Made by a program: the position numbers and the translations under genes. Positions 19,003 through 27,395 of a stretch of DNA of 40,938 bases are shown piece by piece (position 1 is the stretch's first letter; each line of letters opens with the position of its first letter). The notes under the pieces were generated by a model. That model was not told where the DNA came from and did not search any database. It worked only from the letters and a program-made list of their open reading frames with translations. Source of the DNA: Pimelobacter sp. (GTDB lineage: Bacteria; Actinomycetota; Actinomycetes; Propionibacteriales; Nocardioidaceae); assembly GCA_002698575.1 (NCBI GenBank), contig NZZG01000196.1:1-40938 (forward strand). The letters are read 5' to 3'.

Positions 19003-20382
19003 ATGACTCTCGGGACCTCGACCCCCACCTGCCACTTCGTGCCGCCCTACCTGATGCGACGCCTCGGCCGGCTGGCCGAGGCCGAGGTGGACGACGAGCT
19101 CCGTGCCGCGCGCGCCCGCGCCGACCGCCTCGCCGTCCGTGCCACCGCGATCGCCGGGCCTGCCTGGACCGTGCACACCGCCGAGCAGACCCGGCAGCTG
19201 CCGGGCCGTCCGGTGCGCGCCGCGGGGCAGCCGGTCAGCGGCGACGAGGCCGTCGACGAGGCGGCGACCGGCATCAGCGGGTCGCTGGCCCTGTTCGAGG
19301 AGGTCTACGGACGCGCGTCGTACGACGCGCAGGCAGCGCCGGTCAGCCTGACCGTGCACTACGGGCGCGACTACCCCAACGCCTTCTGGGACGGCACCCA
19401 GCTGGTCTTCGGCGACGGCGACCGAGAGGTCTTCGACCGGTTCACCCGCTCGGTCGACGTGCTCGCCCACGAGCTGACCCACGCCGTCACCGAGCGCACC
19501 GCCGGCCTCGTCTACGCCGACCAGCCCGGCGCGCTCAACGAGTCGTTGTCCGACGTCTTCGCCTCCTGCCTCAAGCAGCGGCTCCTCGGCCAGGAGGCGG
19601 CAGAGGGCGACTGGCTGATCGGGGCCGAGATCTTCCTGCCGAGCGTGCAGGCGCGTGGCCTGCGCGACCTGCGCGCGCCGGGCACCGCCTACGACGACCC
19701 GCGGCTGGGCACGGACCCGCAGCCGGGGCACCTGGACGGCTACGTGAGCGGACCCGAGGACAACGGTGGCGTCCACATCAACTCCGGCATCCCCAACCGC
19801 GCCTTCCACCTCGCGGCCGTGGGGATCGGCGGCCCGTCGTGGGAGGGCGCCGGTCGGATCTGGTACGACGCCCTGGTCGGCGGCGCCGTGGGTCCGGACA
19901 CCGACTTCGCCGGGTTCGCCGCGGCGACGGTCGCGGCCGCGGGCGCGCACACCGCCGTCGTGGCCCGGGCCTGGGCCGACGTCGGGGTGCTCCTCGACAC
20001 CGGCGACGGCGCGCCGGACGGGGCAACGGATGGGGCAACGGATGGGGCAACGGGTGGGGCGTCGGGGCCCGGACCCTCGGACGCGGAAGGTCGGACCGTG
20101 CGCGTCCAGCGCAGCGGTGGCTTCGCCGGCCGGGTGGCCGTGGCGAGCGTCGACCTCGACGAGGTCGAGCGACGCGCCGAGGGCGAGCTGGCCGAGCTGC
20201 CCCGGCTGGTGGCGCGGGTGCAGCAGCAGGGAGACCTCGCCGCGGGCAGGCCGACCACCCCGATGCCCGACATGTTCCTCTACGACCTCGACCTGTGCGG
20301 GTCGCGCGCGCGCCTGCCCGAGCACCAGCTCAGCGACGACCTGCGGCGGATCGTCGACCTGGTGCTGCGGTCGGGCCGGTGA
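19003..20382 (+). CDS. M4 metalloprotease (protealysin-like) fused to an emfourin-like domain
   Basis: A 459-residue thermolysin-family zinc protease. The short N-terminal propeptide with CHFVPPYLMRRLG is characteristic of protealysin-like enzymes and there is no signal peptide. The active site is complete: HELTH (156-160) with zinc ligands H156 and H160 and catalytic E157, third ligand E180 in NESLSDVF, and H258 in GGVHINSGIPNRAFHLAA. After the catalytic domain (to about 332) comes a DGAT-repeat linker (339-352) and a C-terminal domain of about 95 residues starting RTVRVQRSGGFAGRVAV, which resembles emfourin, the protein inhibitor usually encoded next to such proteases. Protease and putative inhibitor are therefore in one chain. 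A -10-like TTGTCT lies six bases before the ATG. Confidence 0.88.
   Translation: MTLGTSTPTCHFVPPYLMRRLGRLAEAEVDDELRAARARADRLAVRATAIAGPAWTVHTAEQTRQLPGRPVRAAGQPVSGDEAVDEAATGISGSLALFEEVYGRASYDAQAAPVSLTVHYGRDYPNAFWDGTQLVFGDGDREVFDRFTRSVDVLAHELTHAVTERTAGLVYADQPGALNESLSDVFASCLKQRLLGQEAAEGDWLIGAEIFLPSVQARGLRDLRAPGTAYDDPRLGTDPQPGHLDGYVSGPEDNGGVHINSGIPNRAFHLAAVGIGGPSWEGAGRIWYDALVGGAVGPDTDFAGFAAATVAAAGAHTAVVARAWADVGVLLDTGDGAPDGATDGATDGATGGASGPGPSDAEGRTVRVQRSGGFAGRVAVASVDLDEVERRAEGELAELPRLVARVQQQGDLAAGRPTTPMPDMFLYDLDLCGSRARLPEHQLSDDLRRIVDLVLRSGR
20017..20052 (+). repeat. Three 12-bp tandem repeats in the protease linker
   Basis: GA(C/T)GGGGCAACG is repeated three times, encoding DGAT-DGAT-DGAT between the M4 catalytic domain and the emfourin-like domain; a fourth degenerate unit follows. 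Such short in-frame repeats are prone to copy-number change and would alter linker length. Confidence 0.85.
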
Positions 20383-20385
20383 GGT

Positions 20386-21150
20386 TCAGCGACCGGGCTC
20401 GACGCGGTGCACCTTGTGCTGGGCGGCCTGCGCCCGCGGCCTGATCACCAGCTCGTCGACGCTCACGTGGGCGGGACGGGTGACCATCCAGCTGATCGCG
20501 TCGGCGACGTCCTCGGCCACGAGCGGCTCGGCGACCCCGGCGTACACCGCGGCGGCCGCCTCGGCGTCGCCGTCGTAGCGCACCAGCGCGAACTCGTCGG
20601 TGCGCACCATCCCCGGGGCGACCTCGACGACCCGGACCGGCCGGTCGTAGAGCTCCAGGCGCAGCGTCTCGGTCACCACCTGGGTGCCGTGCTTGGCGGC
20701 GGTGTAGCCGCCACCTCCCTCGTAGGCGATCCGCCCGGCGGTCGAGCCGACGTTGCACACGATGCCGGCGGGGGCGGCCAGGAGGGCGGGCAGCAGCGCG
20801 CGGGTGACCTGTACCAGCCCGATCACGTTGACGTCGTACATCCGTCGCCACGCCTCGACGTCGGCCTCGGCCACCGGCGCGGACCCGAAGGCGCCGCCGG
20901 CGTTGTTGACCAGGACGTCCAGGGCGCCGCCGAGCGTCTCGACGGCCGCGACCAGCGCCCTGACCGAGTCGGCGTCGGTGACGTCGCAGGTCACCGCGGT
21001 GCCGTCGATCTCGGTGGCGAGCGCCTCGACCCGCTCCGTGCGGCGCGCCGCGCAGACCACGTGGAAGCCCTCGGCGTGCAGGGCCCGGGCGGTGGCGGCC
21101 CCGATGCCGCTGCTGGCGCCGGTGACCACGGCGGTACGACGGGTGCTCAT
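20386..21150 (-). CDS. Short-chain dehydrogenase/reductase
   Basis: A 254-residue classical SDR. The NAD(P)-binding TGASSGIG is near the N-terminus, NNAG in the middle, and the catalytic set is serine in [10 protein letters not shown] with YTAAK. Arginines after the second strand (AARRTER) suggest NADP(H). The start is placed at ATG 21150 because a -10-like CACAAT ends seven bases upstream; an in-frame ATG at 21159 overlaps that hexamer. The gene ends three bases after the stop of the convergent protease gene. Substrate unknown. Confidence 0.9.
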   Translation of the reverse strand: MSTRRTAVVTGASSGIGAATARALHAEGFHVVCAARRTERVEALATEIDGTAVTCDVTDADSVRALVAAVETLGGALDVLVNNAGGAFGSAPVAEADVEAWRRMYDVNVIGLVQVTRALLPALLAAPAGIVCNVGSTAGRIAYEGGGGYTAAKHGTQVVTETLRLELYDRPVRVVEVAPGMVRTDEFALVRYDGDAEAAAAVYAGVAEPLVAEDVADAISWMVTRPAHVSVDELVIRPRAQAAQHKVHRVEPGR

Positions 21151-21205
21151 GGACGGCATTGTGCTCCGCGCCGGCCGGGACCGGCGAGCGGGGGACCCGG
21201 CACCC

Positions 21206-21221
21206 TCACCCCGGCGGGTGA
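21206..21221. promoter_or_regulatory. TCACC-N6-GGTGA palindrome against a -10 hexamer
   Basis: The 16-base TCACCCCGGCGGGTGA immediately precedes CAGACT (21222-21227), itself six bases before the GTG at 21234. The palindrome thus occupies the -10 to -35 spacer of a leaderless promoter, a good position for a regulator. It matches sites at 1593 and 29782. Confidence 0.5.
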
Positions 21222-21233
21222 CAGACTCCCCCC

Positions 21234-21620
21234 GTGTCTCGCATGACCCGCCTCCTCGCTCTTGCCGCGGCCCTGCTCGGCGGCATCTGCTGGGTGCTCA
21301 ACCTGTACGTCGACGCGAGTGCGCTCTGGTGGCCCGGCGCCGTGCTGCTCCTGGGGGCTGCGGGGCTGCTCGGCCTCGGGCTGGCTCGGCTGCCGTGGGT
21401 GGCCGCCGTCGCCGGCATCGGGACGGCGGCGCTGTCCGGGTCGCTGGCCGCGCTGCTGCGCGACGCCGGGGAGGCCCAGGTGGTCGACGCGGTGATCGGG
21501 GCAGGGGCGGCCCTGCTGGTCGGCATCGCGATGCTGCTGCCCGTGCGCGGGCGCCGCCACGGGGGTGCGCGGGTGCTGAGCGTCGACCGGACGACCGGCC
21601 CCGGGAATCATCGCCGCTGA
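21234..21620 (+). CDS. Small four-helix membrane protein of unknown function
   Basis: A 128-residue protein with four hydrophobic segments (about residues 5-25, 31-50, 53-73 and 85-103) and a basic, hydrophilic C-terminus. I do not recognise the family. The GTG at 21234 follows a -10-like CAGACT by six bases, and a 16-base palindrome abuts the promoter, so it is likely regulated. It lies between an SDR gene on the other strand and mshA, from which it is separated by 98 bases; co-transcription with mshA is possible but the mshA start has its own ribosome binding site. Confidence 0.7.
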   Translation: MSRMTRLLALAAALLGGICWVLNLYVDASALWWPGAVLLLGAAGLLGLGLARLPWVAAVAGIGTAALSGSLAALLRDAGEAQVVDAVIGAGAALLVGIAMLLPVRGRRHGGARVLSVDRTTGPGNHRR

Positions 21621-21718
21621 GCGGTGGTTGTCGGGCTAGGACAGCGGTGCGCCCCTGGCGCTCGCGTCCGGACCGACGAGGATCGAGAGCGTGCGACCTG
21701 CACGCGAGGGGGCGAGCC

Positions 21719-22972
21719 GTGGACGACCTGCGCCGTGTGGCGATGATCAGCCTGCACACCTCGCCCCTGCACCAGCCCGGCACCGGGGATGCCGGCGGGA
21801 TGAACGTCTACGTCGTCGAGCTCAGCCGTCGCCTCGCCGCGCGCGGGGTCCAGGTAGACATCTTCACCCGTGCCACCAGCTCCCGGCTGCCACCGGTCGT
21901 GCCGCTCGCCGACGGTGTCTGGGTGCGCCACGTCCCGGCCGGTCCCTTCGAGGGCCTGACCAAGCACGAGCTGCCCGGCCAGCTCTGCGTCTTCGCCCGC
22001 GAGGTGCTGCGCACCGAGGCCGCCCACCCGCTCGGGCACTACGACGCGGTGCACTCCCACTACTGGCTCTCCGGCCAGGTGGGTGCGCTGGCGCGCGACC
22101 GCTGGGGGGTCCCGCTGATCCACAGCATGCACACGATGGCCAAGGTCAAGAACGACGCGCTCGCCGCCGACGACACCCCGGAGCCGGCCGCGCGCGTGAT
22201 CGGCGAGGAGCAGGTCGTCGAGGCCGCCGACGTGCTCGTGGCCAACACCGACCTGGAGGCCAAGCAGCTCATCAACTCCTACGACGCCGAGCCCGGCCGG
22301 GTCGAGGTGGTCCACCCGGGTGTCGACCTCGAGGTATTCCGGCCGCGCTCGGGTGTGCGGGCCGCGCTCGGGCTGCGGCCCGACGCGCTCGTGCTGCTCT
22401 TCGCCGGGCGGATCCAGCCGCTCAAGGCGCCGGACGTCCTCGTGCGCGCCGTGGCGCTGATGCTCGAACGCCAACCGCAGCTCAGGTCGCGCCTGGTGGT
22501 CCCGATCGTCGGCGGCCCCTCGGGCAGCGGCCTCGACCGGCCGTCCGCGCTCGCGGCCCTCGCTGACGAGCTGGGCGTCGCCGACGTGGTCCGGTTCGTG
22601 CCGCCGGTCGAGCAGGGCGAGCTGGCCCGCTGGTACGCCGCCGCGTCCGTGGTCGCCGTACCGTCGTACAACGAGTCGTTCGGTCTCGTCGCGGCCGAGG
22701 CCCAGGCGTGCGGGACGCCCGTGGTCGCCGCGGCGGTCGGAGGACTGACCACCGTCGTGCGCGACGGTCACAGCGGGCTGCTCGTCGAGACCCACGACCC
22801 GGCCGACTGGGCGCACGCCCTGCGCCGCGTCGTGACCGACGACGACCTGCGTTCCACGCTCGCGGCCGGCGCGCTGGTGCAGGCCGAGCAGTTCTCGTGG
22901 GAGGCCACCGCGGACGCCACGGCGGCCGTCTACCAACGGGCGAGGCACCGCATGCGATCCTCGGTGGGATGA
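21719..22972 (+). CDS. mshA: D-inositol-3-phosphate glycosyltransferase MshA
   Basis: A 417-residue GT4 glycosyltransferase that transfers N-acetylglucosamine to 1L-inositol-1-phosphate, the first step of mycothiol synthesis. The N-terminal [20 protein letters not shown], continuing [11 protein letters not shown], is the MshA signature, with the acceptor-side [11 protein letters not shown] segment. The donor-binding domain carries [14 protein letters not shown] and the E-x7-E motif in [20 protein letters not shown]. The GTG start at 21719 has a GAGGGGG ribosome binding site; the longer frame upstream is an artefact. The stop overlaps the YbjN gene by four bases, the same order as in mycobacteria. 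Confidence 0.96.
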   Translation: MDDLRRVAMISLHTSPLHQPGTGDAGGMNVYVVELSRRLAARGVQVDIFTRATSSRLPPVVPLADGVWVRHVPAGPFEGLTKHELPGQLCVFAREVLRTEAAHPLGHYDAVHSHYWLSGQVGALARDRWGVPLIHSMHTMAKVKNDALAADDTPEPAARVIGEEQVVEAADVLVANTDLEAKQLINSYDAEPGRVEVVHPGVDLEVFRPRSGVRAALGLRPDALVLLFAGRIQPLKAPDVLVRAVALMLERQPQLRSRLVVPIVGGPSGSGLDRPSALAALADELGVADVVRFVPPVEQGELARWYAAASVVAVPSYNESFGLVAAEAQACGTPVVAAAVGGLTTVVRDGHSGLLVETHDPADWAHALRRVVTDDDLRSTLAAGALVQAEQFSWEATADATAAVYQRARHRMRSSVG

Positions 22973-23487
22973 GCACCGAGCCGGTCACCACCGTCCGCGA
23001 CTACCTGGGCGCCAACGACATCGAGTTCGACGAGGCCACCGAGGGCGTCTTCTCGTTCGCCCTGCCCGGCGAGAAGAAGCTGCAGACCGCCGTGCGCCTC
23101 GACGTCGGCTCGCACGCTCTGTCCGTGCACGCCTTCGTCTGCCGCTCGCCGGACGAGAACCACGAGGAGGTCTACCGCTGGCTGCTCCAGCGCAACCTCA
23201 AGCTGTACGCCGTGGCGTTCGCCCTCGACCGGCTCGGCGACATCTACCTCGACGCCCGACTGCCGCTGAGCAGCATCAACGACGAGGAGCTCGACCGCCT
23301 GCTCGGCTCGGTCCTCTCGGTCGCCGACGAGTCCTTCAACACCATCCTCGAGCTGGGCTTCGCCTCCTCGATCCGCAAGGAGTGGGAGTGGCGCAAGCTG
23401 CGCGGCGAGCCCACCCACAACCTCGAGGCGTTCCGGGGGTGGCTGGAGTCCGAGGACTACACCCCGGCGCCGGACGAGCAGAACTGA
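22969..23487 (+). CDS. YbjN-domain protein
   Basis: A 172-residue cytosolic protein of the YbjN/SycT-like fold, related to small chaperone-like proteins. The sequence has the actinobacterial style: a [11 protein letters not shown] start, the [20 protein letters not shown] strand pair, [20 protein letters not shown] and [23 protein letters not shown] 22969 overlaps the mshA stop (ATGA), so translation is coupled. Mycobacterial genomes have a homologous gene directly after mshA, followed by gpm1 and senX3-regX3, the neighbours that also appear further right here. The molecular function is not established. Confidence 0.88.
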   Translation: MSTEPVTTVRDYLGANDIEFDEATEGVFSFALPGEKKLQTAVRLDVGSHALSVHAFVCRSPDENHEEVYRWLLQRNLKLYAVAFALDRLGDIYLDARLPLSSINDEELDRLLGSVLSVADESFNTILELGFASSIRKEWEWRKLRGEPTHNLEAFRGWLESEDYTPAPDEQN

Positions 23488-23488
23488 G

Positions 23489-23504
23489 CCTCGGTCACCC
23501 GAGG
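23489..23504. terminator. Short hairpin between convergent genes
   Basis: CCTCGG and CCGAGG flank a TCAC loop just after the YbjN stop and overlapping the end of the EamA gene. Only six base pairs, so it is a weak candidate for termination in both directions. Confidence 0.4.
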
Positions 23505-24457
23505 TCAGGCTGTGATCGGAGGCTGAGCTCGGCGCGCCGCGACTTCCTCGACGTACGCCGCGCCACCCAGACCCCGACGAGCGCGAGCACCCCGCCCGGG
23601 TAGGCCAGGGCCGGGGGCACCTCGTCGAGCAGCACCAGGCTCATCACCACGGTGATCGGCGGCACCAGGTAGGTCGTGACGCCGAGGCTCGAGGCGGTCA
23701 TGTGCTGCAGGGCGTAGCCGTACGTCGTGAAGGCGATCGCGGTGGGGAAGATCCCGAGGTAGACCAGCCACCACGCCGACGAGGCCGGGGCGTCGCGGAG
23801 CTCGGAGACGAGGGAGCCCGCGAACGGCAGGCACGCCACGGCCCCGACGGTGCAGGCCAGCCAGGTCACGTGCAGCGCCGACATGGTGGCGACGAGCGGC
23901 TTCTGCACGATGAGGCTCACCGCGTACACCGCGGCGGCCAGCACGCACAGCCCCACCCCGAGCAGGTCGCGGTCGCCGTCCGGGGAGCTCGACAGCGCGA
24001 TCAGCGCGACGCCGGAGAAGGCCAGGGCGAGGCCGACGACGAGCTGGAGGGTGAAGCGCTCGGACAGGAAGACCGCGGCCAGCACCGCGATCAGCACCGG
24101 CGAGACCTGGATCAGCATCGCGGCCGTGCCGGCGTCGACCCGCTGCTCGCCCTCGTTGAGGGCGACCATGTAGACGCCGTACCAGAGCACGCCGATCACC
24201 ACGATGGAGCGCCACTGCCGAGCGCTGGGCCGGGGCAGCCCCCGCGGCAGGGCGAACGCGGCGAGCGCCACGGCGCCGACCAGCAGCCGCCCGAGCGAGA
24301 GCGGACCGGCAGAGAAGTCCTCGCCGAGGTGCCGGATCGCCACGAAGGCCGAGGCCCACAGGAGCAAGGTCGTGGCGACGGCGGCCAGGGGCAGCCAGCC
24401 CGGCGGGCCGTCGATCGGTGTGGCGACCGGCGGGCCCGTCGTCGGCGTACTGGTCAT
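23495..24457 (-). CDS. EamA/DMT-family transporter
   Basis: A 320-residue membrane protein with ten hydrophobic helices in two EamA repeats, as in RhaT/YdcZ-type drug/metabolite transporters. Each half shows the expected pattern: LLWASAFVAIRHLGEDFSAG and LIQVSPVLIAVLAAVFLSER in the first, LGIFPTAIAFTTYGYALQHM and YLVPPITVVMSLVLLDEVPP in the second. ATG 24457 is preferred because TAGTCT ends six bases before it (leaderless); a TTG two codons upstream lies between them. Substrate unknown. Upstream, between this gene and regX3, lies a cluster of three hairpins. Confidence 0.9.
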   Translation of the reverse strand: MTSTPTTGPPVATPIDGPPGWLPLAAVATTLLLWASAFVAIRHLGEDFSAGPLSLGRLLVGAVALAAFALPRGLPRPSARQWRSIVVIGVLWYGVYMVALNEGEQRVDAGTAAMLIQVSPVLIAVLAAVFLSERFTLQLVVGLALAFSGVALIALSSSPDGDRDLLGVGLCVLAAAVYAVSLIVQKPLVATMSALHVTWLACTVGAVACLPFAGSLVSELRDAPASSAWWLVYLGIFPTAIAFTTYGYALQHMTASSLGVTTYLVPPITVVMSLVLLDEVPPALAYPGGVLALVGVWVARRTSRKSRRAELSLRSQPDLG

Positions 24458-24463
24458 GGGCAA

Positions 24464-24469
24464 AGACTA
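24464..24469 (-). promoter_or_regulatory. -10 hexamer of the EamA gene
   Basis: TAGTCT on the minus strand, six bases before ATG 24457. The implied message begins at or within a base or two of the start codon. Confidence 0.5.
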
Positions 24470-24537
24470 CGGACGCTCATGTGCGGCTGTCGCGCGGGTT
24501 TCGGACGTCTGGGCGCGAGATCCTGCCGGCCGGGGGC

Positions 24538-24563
24538 AGTTTCACCGCTCCAGCGGTGAAACT
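24538..24563. repeat. AGTTTC...GAAACT palindrome, copy 1
   Basis: Perfect 12-base arms AGTTTCACCGCT and AGCGGTGAAACT with a CC loop. One of four related palindromes in the window (others at 24599, 35209 and 39069), all outside genes. It lies between the regX3 stop and the EamA promoter. Confidence 0.85.
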
Positions 24564-24565
24564 CC

Positions 24566-24597
24566 CGCTTCTGTCAAGAAACTTCGTACAGGAAGCG
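24566..24597. other. Hairpin between two palindromic repeats
   Basis: CGCTTCTGT pairs with ACAGGAAGCG with a single bulged base, around a 13-base loop containing GAAACT. With its two flanking palindromes it makes three consecutive hairpins in 90 bases. Confidence 0.6.
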
Positions 24598-24598
24598 A

Positions 24599-24626
24599 CA
24601 GTTTCACCACCTGAGCGGTGAAACTG
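24599..24626. repeat. AGTTTC...GAAACT palindrome, copy 2
   Basis: Ten-base arms CAGTTTCACC and GGTGAAACTG around an eight-base centre. It begins four bases past the regX3 stop codon (24631-24633, minus strand), an ideal place for a terminator. Arms are identical in core to copy 1, 36 bases away. Confidence 0.85.
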
Positions 24627-24630
24627 CCGC

Positions 24631-25308
24631 CTAGAGATCCAGCTTGTAGCCCAGGCCACGCACGGTCACGAGGTACTTCGGCTCGCCCGGGTCGGGCTCG
24701 AGCTTGGCGCGCAGCCGCTTGACGTGGACGTCGAGGGTCTTGGTGTCGCCGACGTAGTCGGAGCCCCAGACGCGGTCGATCAGCTGGCCGCGGGTCAGGA
24801 CCCGTCCGGGGTTGCGCAGGAACATCTCGAGCAGCTCGAACTCCTTGAGCGGGAGTCGCTGCTCGTGACCGTCGACGGTCACCACGTGGCGCTCGACGTC
24901 CATCCGCACCGGCCCGGCCTCGAGGGTGTCGGGCAGCAGGTCGGGGTCCTGGCCGCGGCGCAGCACCGCACGGATCCGCGCGACGAGCTCGCGCGGGGAG
25001 TAGGGCTTGGTGACGTAGTCGTCGGCGCCGAGCTCGAGGCCGACCACCTTGTCGACCTCGTCGTCCTTGGCGCTGACCATGATCACCGGCACGTTGGAGG
25101 ACTGCCGGATCGTGCGGCACACCTCGGTGCCGGGGATGCCCGGCAGCATCAGGTCCAGGAGCACGATGTCGGCTCCGTTGCGGTCGAACTCGGTCAGGGC
25201 CGTGTTGCCGTCGGCCGCGATCGCGACCTCGAAGCCCTCCTTGCGCAGCATGTAGGCCAAGGCCTCGCTGTAGCTCTCTTCGTCCTCGACGACGAGTACC
25301 CGGGTCAC
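24631..25308 (-). CDS. regX3: Response regulator RegX3, phosphate regulon
   Basis: A 225-residue OmpR/PhoB-family regulator. The receiver domain has acidic EDEES near residues 8-12, the phospho-acceptor D52 in DIVLLDLMLPG and the conserved lysine in YVTKPYSP. The C-terminal winged helix includes LPLKEFELLEMFLRNPGRVL and DVHVKRLRAKLE. The ESYSEALAYMLRKEGF stretch closely follows mycobacterial RegX3. The GTG at 25308 has a GGAGGA ribosome binding site and overlaps the senX3 stop by four bases; the longer frame reads into senX3 and is not real. Known in the family: activation under phosphate limitation and binding to PHO-box repeats such as those at 26588. Confidence 0.95.
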   Translation of the reverse strand: MTRVLVVEDEESYSEALAYMLRKEGFEVAIAADGNTALTEFDRNGADIVLLDLMLPGIPGTEVCRTIRQSSNVPVIMVSAKDDEVDKVVGLELGADDYVTKPYSPRELVARIRAVLRRGQDPDLLPDTLEAGPVRMDVERHVVTVDGHEQRLPLKEFELLEMFLRNPGRVLTRGQLIDRVWGSDYVGDTKTLDVHVKRLRAKLEPDPGEPKYLVTVRGLGYKLDL

Positions 25309-26528
25309 GGTGTTTCCTCCTGGTAATCCGCGGACACGGTCTGTGCCTCGCTCGATGGAAGTGATGTCTCGGCCGGCGGCTCCTGGCCCGGGTCCGGCGG
25401 GGTGGCGCAACGGCTCCCGGAGCGGGGGAGCGTGAGGGTGAAGGTGGAGCCCTGGCCCTCGACCGACCACACGCGTACGTCGCCCCCGTGCGTCGCCGCG
25501 ACGTGCTTGACGATCGACAGGCCCAGGCCGGTGCCGCCCGTGGAGCGGTGGCGGGCCGGGTCGACGCGGTAGAAGCGTTCGAAGATCCGGTCGATCTCGA
25601 CCGAGGGGATGCCGATGCCCTGGTCGACGACACTGATCTCGACGAAGCCCTCGACGCCCTTGGTGGTCACCAGGACGGTCGAGTCGGGGTCGGAGTAGTG
25701 CACGGCGTTCGCGACCAGGTTGGCGACCGCGGTGGTGATCTGCTCCTCGTTGCCCAGCAGCTTGAGGTCGCCCTCGCCCCCCGAGACGACGGAGATCCCC
25801 TTGGCCGCGGCATCGATCGCGCTGGTGTCGACGGCGAGGGAGATCACGTGGTCGAGCGGGATCGGCACCGGCGACTCGATGGGCTCGTCGCCCTGGAGCC
25901 GGGAGAGCTCGATGACCTGTTGCACGAGCCGGGTCAGCCGGTCGCTCTCGGTGAGCATCCGGTCGGAGAAGCGCGCCACCGCCTCGGGGTCGTCGGCGGC
26001 GTCCCGCACGGCGTCGGCGAGGAGCCGGATCGCCCCGACGGGCGTCTTGAGCTCGTGGCTGACGTTGGCGACGAAGTCGCGGCGCACGTGCTCGACCCGG
26101 CGCTCGCGCGTGCGGTCCTCGACCAGGGCGAGCACCAGGCGTGAGCCGAGCGGTGCCACGCGCACCGTGACGTGCCGCGAGGGCGCGTTCCTGCGGGGCA
26201 TCACGAGCTCGGTCTCACGGATCTGGCCGTCGCGGCGCACCTCGGAGACCAGCGAGGCGAGCTCGTCGGAGACCAGCGACGTGCCGCGCACCAGCGCCAT
26301 GGCGTAGGCGGGCGCGGAGGCCTTCAGGACGACGTCGGAGTCGTCGACGATCACCGCGCTGCTGCGCAGGACCGAGAGCACGGCGGCCACCGAGGCGGGG
26401 ACGACGGGCTCCTCGACCTGCGGCTGCCAGTGCTGCTGACGGTCGCTCAGGTGCCAGGCGAGGACGGCTCCTCCGGCGACCACGGCCCCGAGGAGCGCGG
26501 CCACGAACGCCTGCATCGTCGGATCCAC
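25305..26528 (-). CDS. senX3: Sensor histidine kinase SenX3
   Basis: A 407-residue kinase partner of RegX3. One N-terminal membrane helix (about 7-25) is followed by a PAS-like region (45-140), the dimerisation/phosphoacceptor H158 in DFVANVSHELKTPVGA, and the ATPase domain with NLVANAVHYSD (N box), DQGIGIP (G1), FERFYRVDPAR (F box) and GGTGLGLSIVKH (G2). The GTG at 26528 is chosen over an ATG four codons later because TACGAT lies six bases upstream of it. The gene is divergent from phoU, the arrangement expected for Pst-PhoU-linked phosphate sensing, and overlaps regX3 by four bases. Confidence 0.95.
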   Translation of the reverse strand: MDPTMQAFVAALLGAVVAGGAVLAWHLSDRQQHWQPQVEEPVVPASVAAVLSVLRSSAVIVDDSDVVLKASAPAYAMALVRGTSLVSDELASLVSEVRRDGQIRETELVMPRRNAPSRHVTVRVAPLGSRLVLALVEDRTRERRVEHVRRDFVANVSHELKTPVGAIRLLADAVRDAADDPEAVARFSDRMLTESDRLTRLVQQVIELSRLQGDEPIESPVPIPLDHVISLAVDTSAIDAAAKGISVVSGGEGDLKLLGNEEQITTAVANLVANAVHYSDPDSTVLVTTKGVEGFVEISVVDQGIGIPSVEIDRIFERFYRVDPARHRSTGGTGLGLSIVKHVAATHGGDVRVWSVEGQGSTFTLTLPRSGSRCATPPDPGQEPPAETSLPSSEAQTVSADYQEETP

Positions 26529-26534
26529 CCCCGG

Positions 26535-26540
26535 ATCGTA
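26535..26540 (-). promoter_or_regulatory. -10 hexamer of senX3
   Basis: TACGAT on the minus strand six bases before GTG 26528, supporting a leaderless message and deciding the start codon. Confidence 0.5.
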
Positions 26541-26587
26541 CGATGCTGGTCACCGCGAGTTCGCCCACGCGCGTGTGACCATGGCCT

Positions 26588-26609
26588 GTTCACCCTGCGT
26601 TCACGCTTT
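26588..26609 (+). promoter_or_regulatory. PHO box, two 11-bp direct repeats
   Basis: GTTCACCCTGC (26588-26598) is followed without a gap by GTTCACGCTTT (26599-26609), and a weaker third unit ending CTCACG follows. Tandem 11-base GTTCAC repeats are the known binding pattern of PhoP/RegX3-type regulators in actinobacteria. The site lies 26 bases upstream of the phoU -10 and could also act on senX3. Confidence 0.8.
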
Positions 26610-26635
26610 CGCGGCTCACGATCTTCTCCTCCCCC

Positions 26636-26641
26636 TAGAGT
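26636..26641 (+). promoter_or_regulatory. -10 hexamer of phoU
   Basis: TAGAGT, seven bases before the ATG of phoU. Together with the PHO box upstream it forms a plausible RegX3-activated leaderless promoter. Confidence 0.55.
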
Positions 26642-26648
26642 CGGGGTC

Positions 26649-27305
26649 ATGCGCGAACAGTTTCACGAGCAGCTCGACCGGATCTTCGTCGACCTGGCAG
26701 GCATCTGCCGGTTGGTGGAGGCCGCCGTCGGCCAAGCCACCGAGGCCCTGATGACCGGCGACGCGGGTGTCGCCGAGCGCGTCATCAGCGCCGACGTCCA
26801 CATCGACCTGGCCCGCGAGGCCGTCGAGGAGGCCGCCTTCGACCTGCTGTCGCTGCAGCAGCCCGTCGCCGGTGACCTCCGGACCGTGGTCGCCGCCCTG
26901 CGGATGGTCACCGAGCTGGAGCGGATGGGCGACCTCTCGGTCCACGTCGCCAAGATCGCCCGACTCCGGGTGCCGGACGTCGCGGTCCCCGAGGAGATCC
27001 GTCCGACCGTGGGCCGGATGGCCCATGTCGCCGAGGACATGGTGAGCCGCGTCGCCAAGATCATCTTGAACCGCGACCTCGAGGACGCCTCGGCGCTGCG
27101 TGAGGACGACGACGAGATGGACCAGCTGCGTCGGACCAACTTCACCGAGCTGCTCTCCGACGACTGGGACCACGGCGTCGAGGCGGCCGTCGACATCGCG
27201 CTGCTCGGCCGCTACTACGAGCGGATCGCCGACCACGCCGTCTCGGTCGCCAACCGTGTGGTCTTCGTGGTCACCGGGGAGAACCCCGCCAGCGTCGGGG
27301 CGTAG
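26649..27305 (+). CDS. phoU: Phosphate-specific transport regulator PhoU
   Basis: A 218-residue helical protein with two PhoU domains of about 100 residues each (first about 15-105 with LQQPVAGDLRTVVAALRMVT, then ELERMGD; second about 115-210 ending GRYYERIADHAVSVANRVVF). The paired E-x-x-R-x-x-D-like metal sites, ELERMGDL and YERIADHA, are both intact. PhoU couples the Pst transporter to the kinase and keeps it off when phosphate is plentiful. No pst genes are in the window. Divergent from senX3, with a PHO box between. Confidence 0.95.
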   Translation: MREQFHEQLDRIFVDLAGICRLVEAAVGQATEALMTGDAGVAERVISADVHIDLAREAVEEAAFDLLSLQQPVAGDLRTVVAALRMVTELERMGDLSVHVAKIARLRVPDVAVPEEIRPTVGRMAHVAEDMVSRVAKIILNRDLEDASALREDDDEMDQLRRTNFTELLSDDWDHGVEAAVDIALLGRYYERIADHAVSVANRVVFVVTGENPASVGA

Positions 27306-27347
27306 CACCCCTCACGTCTCCACCGGGCACACAGCCCCACGCCCACA

Positions 27348-27377
27348 GCGCCTCCGTCGGGATCCCGACGGAGGCGC
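27348..27377. terminator. Perfect 30-bp palindromic terminator
   Basis: GCGCCTCCGTCGGGA and its exact reverse complement form a perfect 15+15 palindrome; in RNA a 13-bp stem with a GAUC loop. It lies between the convergent phoU and phosphoglycerate mutase genes and should act on both. Confidence 0.85.
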
Positions 27378-27395
27378 CTGCGTGTGCAGGTGGGG

